A DNA stretch of 34,163 nt, from contig JAKSQV010000016.1 in NCBI GenBank assembly GCA_024403935.1, positions 1-34,163 on the forward strand, read 5' to 3'. The stretch is from Ruminococcus sp. (GTDB lineage: Bacteria; Bacillota; Clostridia; Oscillospirales; Ruminococcaceae). Under the pieces are notes generated by a model. The model did not search any database. It was given only the letters and a program-made list of their open reading frames with translations, and was not told the origin of the DNA. Positions 15,788-24,235 of the stretch are shown here, piece by piece; positions within the stretch are counted from its first letter, which is position 1; the number at the start of each line of letters is the position of its first letter. Position numbers and translations under genes: made by a program.

Positions 15788-17308
15788 GTGGAAGACAGAA
15801 CATATATCGCTATTGACCTTAAATCCTTTTATGCCTCGGCAGAGTGCGTGGACAAGCGGCTTGACCCGCTGAATGCTCTCCTCGTCGTTGCCGATCCGAG
15901 CCGCACCGAAAAAACGATATGCCTTGCTGTCTCACCTGCACTCAAGGCTTACGGTTTATCGGGCAGATCCCGGCTGTATGAAGTCATACAGCGTGTTGAC
16001 GAGGTCAATGCCGAACGCCGCCGCAAAGCTCCGCACGGAAGATTTTCAGGAAACTCCTGCCTCGCTGATGAACTGAGCTCCGACAGCTCTCTCAAACTCG
16101 ACTTCATTACAGCTATGCCGCGCATGGCGCGATATATGGAGCTAAGCACGAAGATATACGAGATCTACCTTCGCTATGTCTCTCCCGAGGATATGCACAT
16201 CTACTCAGTTGATGAGGTGTTCATTGATGCGACCGATTACCTCCGCACCTATAAGACCGACGGCAAAGGGCTCGCACGCATGATGATAAGTGATGTCCTT
16301 GCCGAGACAGGCATTACTGCGACCGCGGGCATCGGCACCAACCTCTACCTGTGTAAAATTGCCATGGATATTGTGGCAAAGCATCTCCCTCCCGATGAGA
16401 ACGGTGTACGTATCGCCGAGCTTGACGAGATGTCATACCGCCGTCTGCTGTGGGATCACAAGCACATAACCGACTTCTGGCGCGTTGGCAGCGGCATCAG
16501 CAAGCGGCTTGCTGAGTATGATATGTATACTATGGGAGATATTGCACGCTGTTCCGTAGGAGACAGATTCGACAGACTTAACGAAGACCTTCTGTACAAG
16601 CTTTTCGGTGTGAATGCCGAGCTGCTTATCGATCATGCATGGGGGTGGGAGCCATGCCGCATATCCGATATCAAATCATACCGCCCTGTAAACAGCAGTC
16701 TCAGCTCGGGACAGGTGTTGAAAACGCCATACGAAGCAGAACGTGCGCGGCTCATAGTCCGCGAGATGACCGATCTCCTGAGTCTCGACCTCGTATCAAA
16801 GGGACTGGCCGCCGATCAGCTCGTTCTGACCATCGGCTATGATGTCGAAAACCTCAAAGACAGCGAACGACTTAGCTGCTATAACGGCGGATTCAAAAGC
16901 GACCGCTACGGACGGCGCGTACCGACCTCTGCACACGGCTCCGTCAATCTTGGCAGGTTCACTTCCTCATCACGGCTTATGACCGAAGCCGTAGGGAAGC
17001 TGTACGACCGCATCGTTAACAGCTCCCTGCTGGTGCGAAGGATGACCATTGCCGCCAATCACGTTATTCCCGAATCAGACATACCGGAGGAACCTCCGCG
17101 TCAGCTTGATTTCTTTACGAACGCCGACTCGGTACAGGAAATCATTGACAATGAAAACGCCGCTCTCGAAAGAGAACGTGCCATTCAGCAGACCGTCATC
17201 AGTCTGAAGAAACGATTCGGACGCAATGCTGTCCTGAAGGGGATGAACCTTGAGGACGGAGCAACTGCCATTGAACGCAACGCTCAGATAGGCGGACACA
17301 AAGCCTGA
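15788..17308 (+). CDS. UmuC-like Y-family DNA polymerase (ImpB/MucB/SamB family)
   Basis: 506 residues. Y-family polymerases copy past damaged bases. The metal-binding residues are visible: Asp10 in IDLKSFYAS and Asp142-Glu143 in IYSVDEVFID. The GIGTNLYLCKIAMD block and helix-hairpin-helix-like region near KRLAEYDMYTMGDIA follow, then a little-finger domain. A short insert between about residues 75 and 110 is typical of the Gram-positive UvrX/YqjW-type branch rather than DinB. The start is GTG, supported by AGGAGG seven bases upstream; no in-frame ATG fits. It has its own promoter and a possible LexA-like site, and lies just beyond the TerB-ATPase-helicase cassette, on the other strand. Confidence 0.9.
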   Translation: MEDRTYIAIDLKSFYASAECVDKRLDPLNALLVVADPSRTEKTICLAVSPALKAYGLSGRSRLYEVIQRVDEVNAERRRKAPHGRFSGNSCLADELSSDSSLKLDFITAMPRMARYMELSTKIYEIYLRYVSPEDMHIYSVDEVFIDATDYLRTYKTDGKGLARMMISDVLAETGITATAGIGTNLYLCKIAMDIVAKHLPPDENGVRIAELDEMSYRRLLWDHKHITDFWRVGSGISKRLAEYDMYTMGDIARCSVGDRFDRLNEDLLYKLFGVNAELLIDHAWGWEPCRISDIKSYRPVNSSLSSGQVLKTPYEAERARLIVREMTDLLSLDLVSKGLAADQLVLTIGYDVENLKDSERLSCYNGGFKSDRYGRRVPTSAHGSVNLGRFTSSSRLMTEAVGKLYDRIVNSSLLVRRMTIAANHVIPESDIPEEPPRQLDFFTNADSVQEIIDNENAALERERAIQQTVISLKKRFGRNAVLKGMNLEDGATAIERNAQIGGHKA

Positions 17309-17351
17309 GCCATGCATAGAATAATTGTACATAGGTATTCCACATCGCCTG

Positions 17352-17380
17352 TTGCAAAAATCGTCTCATTATGCTATAAT
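17352..17380 (+). promoter_or_regulatory. Promoter of the serine acetyltransferase gene
   Basis: TTGCAA, 17-base spacer, TATAAT, extended -10 (TGC-TATAAT). The leader is about 42 bases, too short for a T-box or riboswitch. Confidence 0.75.
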
Positions 17381-17428
17381 GAATTCAGGTATCCACCATT
17401 TCCGCCAATTCCCAAGGAGGTACAGCTT

Positions 17429-18388
17429 ATGTCCGGCAAGCTCGAGGAAAAGATAAACTCCCTCGTTGATACGCTTATCAGCGACTACGGCAACGACCGT
17501 ACTATCGACAAAACTGTCACATTCGACCACCCCGACAAGGAAAAGGTCATTGATATCATCCTGCGTCTCAGGAATATCATCTATCCCGGTTATTTCAAAA
17601 ACGACCGCTTTAACCTATACACTGTCAGAAGTAATATTTCAGTTCAGCTTGAGGACATCATTCACAACCTCTCTCAGCAGATTTCAGTCGTTCTGCGCTA
17701 TAACTCCGATTTTGAGAACGCTCCTCAGCACATCATTGAACAGACCGCAGAGGAAAAGACTCTCGCTTTTCTTGATAAGCTCCCGATGATAAGAGAGTAT
17801 ATCGCCACAGATGTCGAGGCTGCTTTTCTCGGAGACCCTGCCGCCTTCAACAAGGAGGAGATAATCTTCTCATATCCGGGACTGTTTGCCATCCTCGTAA
17901 ACCGTATCGCTCATGAGCTTCATCTGCTCGGAGTACCGCTTATCCCGCGTATCATGACCGAACATGCCCACAGCGTTACGGGTATCGATATCCACCCCGG
18001 AGCTTCAATAGGCAGATACTTCTTCATTGACCACGGTACAGGAATAGTAATCGGCGAAACGACCGAGATCGGCGATAATGTCAAGATATATCAGGGCGTG
18101 ACTCTCGGTGCGCTCTCAACACGCGGAGGTCAGCTCCTGAAAAACCGCAAGCGTCATCCTACGATAGAGGACAATGTTACCATATATTCAGGCGCATCAA
18201 TTCTCGGCGGAGAAACAGTCATAGGCCATGATGCAGTTATCGGAGGCAACGCCTTCATCACAAAATCTGTTCCCGCAGGTGCAAGAGTCAGCATAAAGAA
18301 TCCTGAGCTGAAAGTCAACTTCTCCTCGGATAAGCCCGTACAGCAGACAGAACTTCCGCAGGATGAGAAATGGTCTGAAAGCAAGTAA
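17429..18388 (+). CDS. cysE: Serine O-acetyltransferase
   Basis: 319 residues. It makes O-acetylserine from serine and acetyl-CoA, the first committed step of cysteine synthesis. An alpha-helical N-terminal region is followed from about residue 183 by left-handed beta-helix hexapeptide repeats, with the catalytic block GIDIHPGA (Asp187, His189), the acceptor-site motif DHGTG (His202), IGETTEIGDNVKIYQGVTLGA and a C-terminal coil. The N-terminal region is longer than in E. coli CysE, matching the EpsC-type enzymes of anaerobes. The ATG at 17429 follows AAGGAGG; an in-frame start at 17312 lies upstream of the promoter and is rejected. No cysK is adjacent. Confidence 0.93.
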   Translation: MSGKLEEKINSLVDTLISDYGNDRTIDKTVTFDHPDKEKVIDIILRLRNIIYPGYFKNDRFNLYTVRSNISVQLEDIIHNLSQQISVVLRYNSDFENAPQHIIEQTAEEKTLAFLDKLPMIREYIATDVEAAFLGDPAAFNKEEIIFSYPGLFAILVNRIAHELHLLGVPLIPRIMTEHAHSVTGIDIHPGASIGRYFFIDHGTGIVIGETTEIGDNVKIYQGVTLGALSTRGGQLLKNRKRHPTIEDNVTIYSGASILGGETVIGHDAVIGGNAFITKSVPAGARVSIKNPELKVNFSSDKPVQQTELPQDEKWSESK

Positions 18389-18427
18389 AACTCGATATAT
18401 CCGCAAGAATGTCCGTATATAAATTTT

Positions 18428-18466
18428 GCCCCGAAGCAGTCTGTGCTGCTTCGGGGCATTGTTTTT
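18428..18466 (+). terminator. Intrinsic terminator of the serine acetyltransferase gene
   Basis: Perfect 12-bp stem GCCCCGAAGCAG with a 6-base loop, followed by ATTGTTTTT. The other side has no T-run, so it works mainly for the plus strand; the convergent ABC permease gene has no clear terminator of its own. Confidence 0.87.
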
Positions 18467-18516
18467 ACATCGCCGTGTTAAAACATATCAGCTATGCACC
18501 TTATACGCCTTTTCTA

Positions 18517-19827
18517 TCAGTCGTATCTGAGTGCATCGATAGGATTCATCTTTGCTGCCTTGCTTGCAGGATAATATCCGAAGAATACGCCTGTCAGCAT
18601 GGAGAAGATGATAGAAATTATTATGGCAGGAATTGACGGTACCATGGTTATTGTGCCAAGCACCTGCTTTGCAGTCGGTATCTGATTGATGACAAAGTTC
18701 GCTATCACGCCTGCAAGGAAGCCGTTGAAAAGTCCGAGGGCCAGACCGATCAGTCCGCCGATAAGGCACATTATCATTGCCTCCGTTACAAACTGTATCC
18801 TGATAGTCGTTTTCTTTGCGCCGAGTGCTTTTCGTATTCCTATTTCGCGTGTACGCTCCGTAACGCTTACAAGCATGATATTCATGACTCCCACGCCGCC
18901 GACAATGAGCGAGATAGATGCGATAACGGCTACGAATATGGTGATGATGTTTATCACAACATCGATTATCTTCATCGTATCCTGATTGCTCTGAACGATA
19001 GTCATGAAATTCTTGTTTGTCGAGTATTTCTCGTTAAAGAAATCTTTGATGTGCTGCTTTGCAAGCTTGCCGTCAGTTTTCGGATCGTAGGAGAGCACCC
19101 AGCCGAATTCGTACTGCTCGCCGTATTCATTATTGATCTCTCTTGCTATCGAGTTCGGGATATATACAGGAGTTACCGTATCGTCCTCGTTACTGCTCAG
19201 CGCACCGTTTATCATTGAATTATATGTGCTGACTCCGACAATGGTGAACTCATACGACAGTCCGTTCTTCTCTGCTATGAGCTCGATCTTCTGACCGATC
19301 GGATCCTCGTCGTTCTTGAAATACTGTCTCACAAAGATGTTAGATACTACGCAGGTATGCTTCTTCTGCGAAACATCATCCATCGAGATCATTCGTCCTG
19401 CAAGTATCCTTACCCCGTTCTGGTCAAGAGTACCGTTGTAAGCACCTACCAGATTAATTCTGAGATCCTTGCCGAGAGAATTCTTGAGTGAAGCGTTTCC
19501 GATAGGATTCTCCGCTGCTACACGCAGCTCAGGATACTCCTGTGTAAGCTCTTCGAGCGTCGAGTATGAAATGAGATCATCAGCAGTGTATACTGTATCT
19601 ATGGTGTCGTAATAGCTTTCCGATCTGGTCGTGACGAATACTCCGATGAGATTTGAGCCGAGTGAATTGAGAGTCGTAGTGATAGTTGAGCGCAGAGTCG
19701 TTCCGAGAGTCGTTATCGTTATCACAGCACATATTCCGATGATGATTCCGATCATCGTAAGCAGTGAACGAAGCTTGTTTGACAGTATCGAGCTCAACGA
19801 CATTTTCAGGTTTTCAAAAAGATTCAT
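18517..19827 (-). CDS. MacB-type ABC transporter permease (FtsX family)
   Basis: 436 residues. It has an N-terminal membrane helix (about 20-45, after LSNKLRSLLTMIGIIIG), a large extracytoplasmic MacB_PCD domain (about 50-290), then three C-terminal membrane helices of the FtsX type, with the conserved VGGVGVMNIMLVSVTERTREIGIRKALGA stretch in between. This is the MacB/LolC arrangement with the ATPase on a separate chain. Such systems export peptides, antibiotics or lipids by a mechanotransmission cycle. The ATG overlaps the ATPase stop by four bases (ATGA). Third gene of the adaptor-ATPase-permease operon. Confidence 0.92.
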   Translation of the reverse strand: MNLFENLKMSLSSILSNKLRSLLTMIGIIIGICAVITITTLGTTLRSTITTTLNSLGSNLIGVFVTTRSESYYDTIDTVYTADDLISYSTLEELTQEYPELRVAAENPIGNASLKNSLGKDLRINLVGAYNGTLDQNGVRILAGRMISMDDVSQKKHTCVVSNIFVRQYFKNDEDPIGQKIELIAEKNGLSYEFTIVGVSTYNSMINGALSSNEDDTVTPVYIPNSIAREINNEYGEQYEFGWVLSYDPKTDGKLAKQHIKDFFNEKYSTNKNFMTIVQSNQDTMKIIDVVINIITIFVAVIASISLIVGGVGVMNIMLVSVTERTREIGIRKALGAKKTTIRIQFVTEAMIMCLIGGLIGLALGLFNGFLAGVIANFVINQIPTAKQVLGTITMVPSIPAIIISIIFSMLTGVFFGYYPASKAAKMNPIDALRYD

Positions 19828-20570
19828 TCAGTACTCACCTCCGTTTCAGACACCGCAGACTCAGACGTTCCCTTTGTCGTTTTGCCTGTATCAGAGATGA
19901 TTGAACCGTCGCTTATTGTAATGATACGCTCCGTTTCAGCCGCAAGCTCGGGACTGTGCGTGATAAGAACAATGGTCTTGCCCTCCTCATCGTGGAGCTT
20001 GTGGAAGATGTCCATTACAAGATGTCCTGTCTTACTGTCGAGAGCACCCGTAGGTTCATCTGCAAGAATAATAGACGGATTGTTTGCCATTGCTCTTGCT
20101 ATGGCAACACGCTGCTTCTGACCGCCCGAAAGCTCATTCGGCTTATGCGTATATCTGTCATCCATATTAACGAGCTTCAGAAGCTCCATAGCCCGTTCCT
20201 GACGTTCTTTCTTCTTTACGCCTGCATACAGGAGCGGAAGCTCTACATTTTTGAGAGCGTTAATTCTCGGGATAAGGTTGAAGGTCTGGAAAACAAATCC
20301 TATCTCCTTATTCCTTATTGCACTGAGCTGCTTATCATTAAGGCGGCTCACGTCGGTGTCATTGAGGAAATATGTACCCTCGGTCGGTCTGTCGAGTGCG
20401 CCTATCATATTCATGAGCGTACTCTTTCCCGAACCCGAAGCACCGACAATGGCAACAAATTCACCCTCGTGTATATCAAGGTCTATGCCGTTGAGTATCT
20501 GCAGCTCATTCGGCTGACCGATATAATAACGCTTGATGATATTTCTCATCATTATCAGTTTTCTTGCCAT
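19824..20570 (-). CDS. ABC transporter ATP-binding protein (MacB/LolD type)
   Basis: 248 residues. Walker A GASGSGKST at 43-51, signature LSGGQ at 147-151 and Walker B IILADE at 167-172, with D-loop SALDSK-like ALDSK following. The sequence is of the LolD/MacB efflux ATPase group. The ATG at 20570 has GAGGGAGAG directly upstream and starts one base after the adaptor stop codon. In-frame codons up to 20615 would add 15 residues inside the adaptor gene and are less likely. It powers the FtsX-type permease encoded next. Confidence 0.93.
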   Translation of the reverse strand: MARKLIMMRNIIKRYYIGQPNELQILNGIDLDIHEGEFVAIVGASGSGKSTLMNMIGALDRPTEGTYFLNDTDVSRLNDKQLSAIRNKEIGFVFQTFNLIPRINALKNVELPLLYAGVKKKERQERAMELLKLVNMDDRYTHKPNELSGGQKQRVAIARAMANNPSIILADEPTGALDSKTGHLVMDIFHKLHDEEGKTIVLITHSPELAAETERIITISDGSIISDTGKTTKGTSESAVSETEVSTE

Positions 20571-20571
20571 A

Positions 20572-21999
20572 TTACTCTCCCTCATCCGTTTCGGGCTCGG
20601 AATACGGCTCGGCAATGGCTATCTCTTTGCCGTCGGTAATGGCAAAAGACTTAACATCCGTGAGAATGATATCGCCATCGTTAAGTTCATCGGAGATTAT
20701 CTCAGTAAGATAGTTTGTCTCCATGCCCTTCTCGACCTTTACTTCTTTTGCCTTGTAGCCGTTGCTTCCGTTTTTCTCGGCTACAAAAACAGAATATGTA
20801 TCATCAGAATTATGCATTATTGAGTCATAGGGAACAGCAAGCACGTCTTCCTTGCTGTCAAGAATTATCTTTGCCTTGGCAGTCATTCCGATGAGAAGCT
20901 TATCAGCTCCCTCATCTATCACTATTTCTGCGGAGTATCCGCCATCCATTTCGCCGGTATACATATTGAGCTCTCCGCTGTTGATATTTACAACGCGCTC
21001 AACCTTGCCGGAAAATTCTTCCTCGCCGGTCGCAGTGGTAGTGATAACAGCCTTCTGTCCTTCCTTGACGCTGAGAATATCTGCCTCTTTTATGGTGACA
21101 TTTATTCTGAGTGCGGAAGTATCCTCTATTGTCATCAGAGTCTCAGCCTTCGGAATACTTCCTTCGGCTATGTTCAGAGCTGTGACAATACCGTCTCTGG
21201 GAGCCTTAACAGTGCAATTATCTATCATCTCAGCAAGCTTGTCAAGCTCATCCTGAGCTGTACTGTCCTTGCTGAATTTCTCGTCATCAATAGCATCCTG
21301 AGCAAGCCCTATCGCAGCATCAGAAGACTTCACTGCATCATTGTATGCATCCTTCGCAGACTGCACAGCATCATCATAAGAGCTCAACGTGTCGCCGAAA
21401 GTCTCATACTGAGCCTTAGCCTCCTCGTAATACTGATAGTACATATCAGCAGCTTCATAATTGCCTTCATCGAAAAGGCTGCTGTATTTTGCGTAATTGT
21501 CATCAACTGTCTCTCCGAGCTTTCTGTACTTTTCATAAGCTGAGTCTCTCGCAGATACGGCACTGTCAATTCCGCGCTGCGCCTTGCGGAGAAGGTCATT
21601 TTTCTGCTCCTTTGCTTCCTGAAGGGCACGCTGGTTCTTATCATGGAAGCTCTCCTGCTTTTCATTGGACATATCAGCAGATTCTTTCAGCTTGTCATAC
21701 TGCTCCTGAAAACTTGTGCTGTCAAAGACACAAAGCACATCGCCCTCCTTGACCGCACTTCCCAAACCTACATTGAGCGACTGTACCTTTGATGTCACCT
21801 CGCTTGTGACATTTACGATATTCGAGCCCTCAACAGTACCTGAAACGCTGATGTAGTTCTCAACATCAGTATGCTCCATCGTATAGGTCGTGACAGGAAC
21901 ATTAATGATATCATTGATCCCGCACGATGCTCCCCCGCAAAGCAGAGCAGCAGACAATGTCAGAGCAGCTGCTGTCCTCAGAATTAATCCTTTGTTCAT
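20572..21999 (-). CDS. HlyD/MacA-type efflux adaptor subunit
   Basis: 475 residues. A hydrophobic leader (about 5-26) has Cys26 as a possible lipid anchor, though the lipobox is poor. Then come a lipoyl-like half (residues 50-90, VQSLNVGLGSAVKEGDVLCVF), a long charged coiled coil (about 95-235), the second lipoyl half (VKAPRDGIVTALNIAEGS), a beta-barrel domain and a membrane-proximal domain. It links the ABC pump to the outside in MacA fashion; in Gram-positives it probably assists substrate hand-off at the cell surface. First gene of the operon, behind a consensus promoter with an inverted repeat. Confidence 0.9.
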   Translation of the reverse strand: MNKGLILRTAAALTLSAALLCGGASCGINDIINVPVTTYTMEHTDVENYISVSGTVEGSNIVNVTSEVTSKVQSLNVGLGSAVKEGDVLCVFDSTSFQEQYDKLKESADMSNEKQESFHDKNQRALQEAKEQKNDLLRKAQRGIDSAVSARDSAYEKYRKLGETVDDNYAKYSSLFDEGNYEAADMYYQYYEEAKAQYETFGDTLSSYDDAVQSAKDAYNDAVKSSDAAIGLAQDAIDDEKFSKDSTAQDELDKLAEMIDNCTVKAPRDGIVTALNIAEGSIPKAETLMTIEDTSALRINVTIKEADILSVKEGQKAVITTTATGEEEFSGKVERVVNINSGELNMYTGEMDGGYSAEIVIDEGADKLLIGMTAKAKIILDSKEDVLAVPYDSIMHNSDDTYSVFVAEKNGSNGYKAKEVKVEKGMETNYLTEIISDELNDGDIILTDVKSFAITDGKEIAIAEPYSEPETDEGE

Positions 22000-22023
22000 A
22001 TAAAGAATACTCCTTTCATCCTT

Positions 22024-22066
22024 AATATTGACAATTATATCACAGACTTACAAGTTTGTCAATATT
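22024..22066 (-). promoter_or_regulatory. 11-bp inverted repeat over the MacA-MacB operon promoter (candidate operator)
   Basis: AATATTGACAA at 22024-22034 and its exact reverse complement TTGTCAATATT at 22056-22066. One arm contains the -35 box, the other begins at the end of the -10 box and covers the start of transcription. The arm centres are 32 bases apart, about three helical turns. A dimeric repressor is the natural reading; none is encoded next to it. Confidence 0.55.
22034..22062 (-). promoter_or_regulatory. Consensus promoter of the efflux operon
   Basis: Minus strand: exact TTGACA, 17-base spacer, exact TATAAT, extended -10 (TGA-TATAAT). Confidence 0.88.
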
Positions 22067-22191
22067 TTCACGAAATAATACACAGCAAAATTTCTGTGAT
22101 ACATAGCTATATATCCGCTGAACCGCTGTTTTCTGTATTATCTGTATTGGTACAGTCCATATTGTAACACATTATTCTGAGTTTGTCAAGT

Positions 22192-22231
22192 AAAAAAAGC
22201 TCTGACCGCAATAAATGGTCAGAGCTTTTTT
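22192..22231 (-). terminator. Terminator of the Maf-DUF1015 operon
   Basis: GCTCTGACC and its complement pair across a 9-base loop, extended by flanking A/T pairs, with seven Ts on the minus strand. It lies about 20 bases after the DUF1015 stop codon. Confidence 0.88.
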
Positions 22232-22251
22232 AATTTTTTTGCTTTGTATGA

Positions 22252-23511
22252 TTACTTTATCCTTCTTGCCTCGATATAGAAACGCTTGTCATCAGCGTGT
22301 CCCATAGAAAAGGTCTTTCGTGGAAGCGCTCCGTCCTTGATTACAGTCGGGAACAGCTCCGATTTGTCCATATCAGGAAGTATCAACGCGATACCGTTAT
22401 GCTTCTCAGCAAGTGCCTTTACATTTTCAATGCCGTGGATATAATCTATCTTTCCGCCCTTTTCCCTGATATAGCCGTCAAGGTATTTCTGGAGCGAGCC
22501 TACTGAGAGATTTGATGAAGGATTATGGATATAAAGCTTCTTTTCGCTGCCGCGGCAGACAATGTTCACCCACTGTGATGAAGGCTCCTCTGACAGGGCA
22601 AGTGATTCGATAAGACCTGCAATAAGGTCATCGCAGTCAACATCATACACAAGGCGGTATATAGCCTCAAATTTGAGTGCATCGCTGTGGAGGTCAACTA
22701 TCTCTGCAAGTGCATATCTTGCAGGATGATTCGAGAAGTCCTTGTCGGGCTCTGCCTTTTTGAGCTGTTCATAATACTCCTTCGCCGTTGCGAGCGAGTG
22801 ATTGCCGTCGCCCATCGCATAAAGCACAACAGGCTGTCCGTTCAGACCATGCTTACTGTTGAAGGCTTCAGCATCAGCCAGTGCCGAAAGAGCAGAATCA
22901 ATCTTTTCCTGCGCTGCCTCATCGACAAGATAGCCGCTTATACTGCCGCCGTTCTGCATGAGCTCTGTCTCATACAGCTTCTTCATTGAGTTCTTGTCAA
23001 GAGCTCCGATGACAGTATCCTCGGGATCATCAATGAGTATCATAATATGCGGAAGCTCAAGAGGAGCACCGTTTCTTACCTTGATTCTCGGAGGGATACG
23101 CTCTATTACGGTAGCTTCGGTAGCACGCACCTCAGAAGTGCTTCCCTTGGAGAAATCATACTTCTCAAGGTCGATAGCACCAATAAGTCCCTTGCGGACA
23201 ATGCCGTTGCTCTGTACGCGCTCCACATATACCATAGCGTTCTTGTACTCAGTAAAAACGCCGTCAGCTATATACTTGTCCATAGCAGTGTGGATATTGC
23301 CGATACGCTCGGAAACATCACTGTCCTCAAGATAAAGCTCGGGAAGGATAAGGCTCAGCGTTGACGGTGCTGTTCCGACCTTAGCTGTAACAGCGTCCCA
23401 GTATTCGGGCTCGCTCGTATACTGGTCGCAGGCGATAACAGCCCACTTGTTCATATCGACAGTGTCGTTCGGGATAAGAATATCCGCGTTGTGAAATGCA
23501 GTTGAATTCAT
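22252..23511 (-). CDS. DUF1015 family protein
   Basis: 419 residues, the family's usual size. Recognisable blocks include WAVIACDQYTSEPEYW near 23-38, the GLIGAIDLEKYDF segment, RATEATVIERIPPR and YAMGDGNHSLATAK with DGNHS at 235-239. No enzymatic activity can be assigned with certainty. The DGNHS motif is reminiscent of the DG-H motif of ParB-like nucleotide-using enzymes; that is inference. The gene starts one base after the Maf gene stop, with AAAGGAGA as ribosome site, so the two are translated from one transcript. A strong terminator follows. Confidence 0.85.
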   Translation of the reverse strand: MNSTAFHNADILIPNDTVDMNKWAVIACDQYTSEPEYWDAVTAKVGTAPSTLSLILPELYLEDSDVSERIGNIHTAMDKYIADGVFTEYKNAMVYVERVQSNGIVRKGLIGAIDLEKYDFSKGSTSEVRATEATVIERIPPRIKVRNGAPLELPHIMILIDDPEDTVIGALDKNSMKKLYETELMQNGGSISGYLVDEAAQEKIDSALSALADAEAFNSKHGLNGQPVVLYAMGDGNHSLATAKEYYEQLKKAEPDKDFSNHPARYALAEIVDLHSDALKFEAIYRLVYDVDCDDLIAGLIESLALSEEPSSQWVNIVCRGSEKKLYIHNPSSNLSVGSLQKYLDGYIREKGGKIDYIHGIENVKALAEKHNGIALILPDMDKSELFPTVIKDGALPRKTFSMGHADDKRFYIEARRIK

Positions 23512-23512
23512 C

Positions 23513-24085
23513 TCAGTTCTCCTTTATTGATGATAATAATTTATTCAGTTCCTGATTCAGACGTGAAACGGGAAGTCCCACCACGTTGAAATAGTCGCCG
23601 TTTATCTTTTCTACGAGCAGTGCCCCCCTGCCCTGTATGCCGTAGCCGCCGGCCTTGTCGTAAGGCTCATCGGTTGAAATATACGCCTCTATCTCATCTT
23701 CTGAAAGCTTGCGGAACGTGACATCTGTCGTCTCGGAAAAAGATACGGTGGAGCTTCCGTTCATTATGGTGCAGCCCGTAACAACCTGATGTGTGCGTCC
23801 TGACAGCAGCTCCATATAGCCGCGGCACTGCTCCTTGTCAGCAGGCTTGCCGAGTATCTCTCCGTCAGCAATAACGGTCGTATCGCAGCCGATAACTATT
23901 GCATCGGGATTTTTCAGCGATACCGACAGTGCCTTTATTGTTGAAAGGTACTCTGAAGCAAGCATAGGCGGTATGCCTTCGGGTATCGTCTCGTCCGCAT
24001 CTGTGGAAACGGCTGTAAAGCTGTCCGTGATGAGCTTCATGAGCTCACGCCTGCGCGGTGATGCGGAAGCAAGTATTATATTCAT
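23513..24085 (-). CDS. maf: Maf-family nucleoside triphosphate pyrophosphatase
   Basis: 190 residues. Maf proteins hydrolyse non-canonical or modified NTPs (dTTP/UTP and related) to the monophosphate and pyrophosphate, and affect septum formation when overproduced in Bacillus. Markers: ILASASPRRRELM at 4-16, IGCDTTV, GKPADKEQ, SGRTHQVVTG and EPYDKAGGYGIQG. The ATG at 24085 gives the standard family N-terminus and sits 11 bases after GGGAG; an ATG three codons upstream (24094) is only two bases from that site and is less likely. First gene of a two-gene operon with DUF1015. Confidence 0.92.
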   Translation of the reverse strand: MNIILASASPRRRELMKLITDSFTAVSTDADETIPEGIPPMLASEYLSTIKALSVSLKNPDAIVIGCDTTVIADGEILGKPADKEQCRGYMELLSGRTHQVVTGCTIMNGSSTVSFSETTDVTFRKLSEDEIEAYISTDEPYDKAGGYGIQGRGALLVEKINGDYFNVVGLPVSRLNQELNKLLSSIKEN

Positions 24086-24120
24086 ATTCAACATATCTCC
24101 CTAAAACAATCAATAGTGTT

Positions 24121-24149
24121 ATTCTATCACATTTGCTCTCCAATGTCAA
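24121..24149 (-). promoter_or_regulatory. Promoter of the Maf-DUF1015 operon
   Basis: Minus strand: TTGACA, 17-base spacer, TAGAAT, extended -10 (TGA). Divergent from the patatin promoter. Confidence 0.75.
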
Positions 24150-24177
24150 CAGCGACAATTTCCATTTCATCATATCA

Positions 24178-24206
24178 TTGACAAATCCTGCTGTTTCAGA
24201 TATAAT
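24178..24206 (+). promoter_or_regulatory. Consensus promoter of the patatin-like gene
   Basis: Exact TTGACA, 17-base spacer, exact TATAAT. Leader about 23 bases with GGAGGG close to the ATG. Confidence 0.85.
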
Positions 24207-24235
24207 ATTTTTTAGCACTATTATGGAGGGATACT

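Noticed and set aside
17333-17406. Imperfect direct repeat (AGGTAT followed by a CCAC-rich stretch) on both sides of the serine acetyltransferase promoter
   Set aside because: Only the first six bases match exactly and the rest aligns with gaps; not enough to claim a regulator site.
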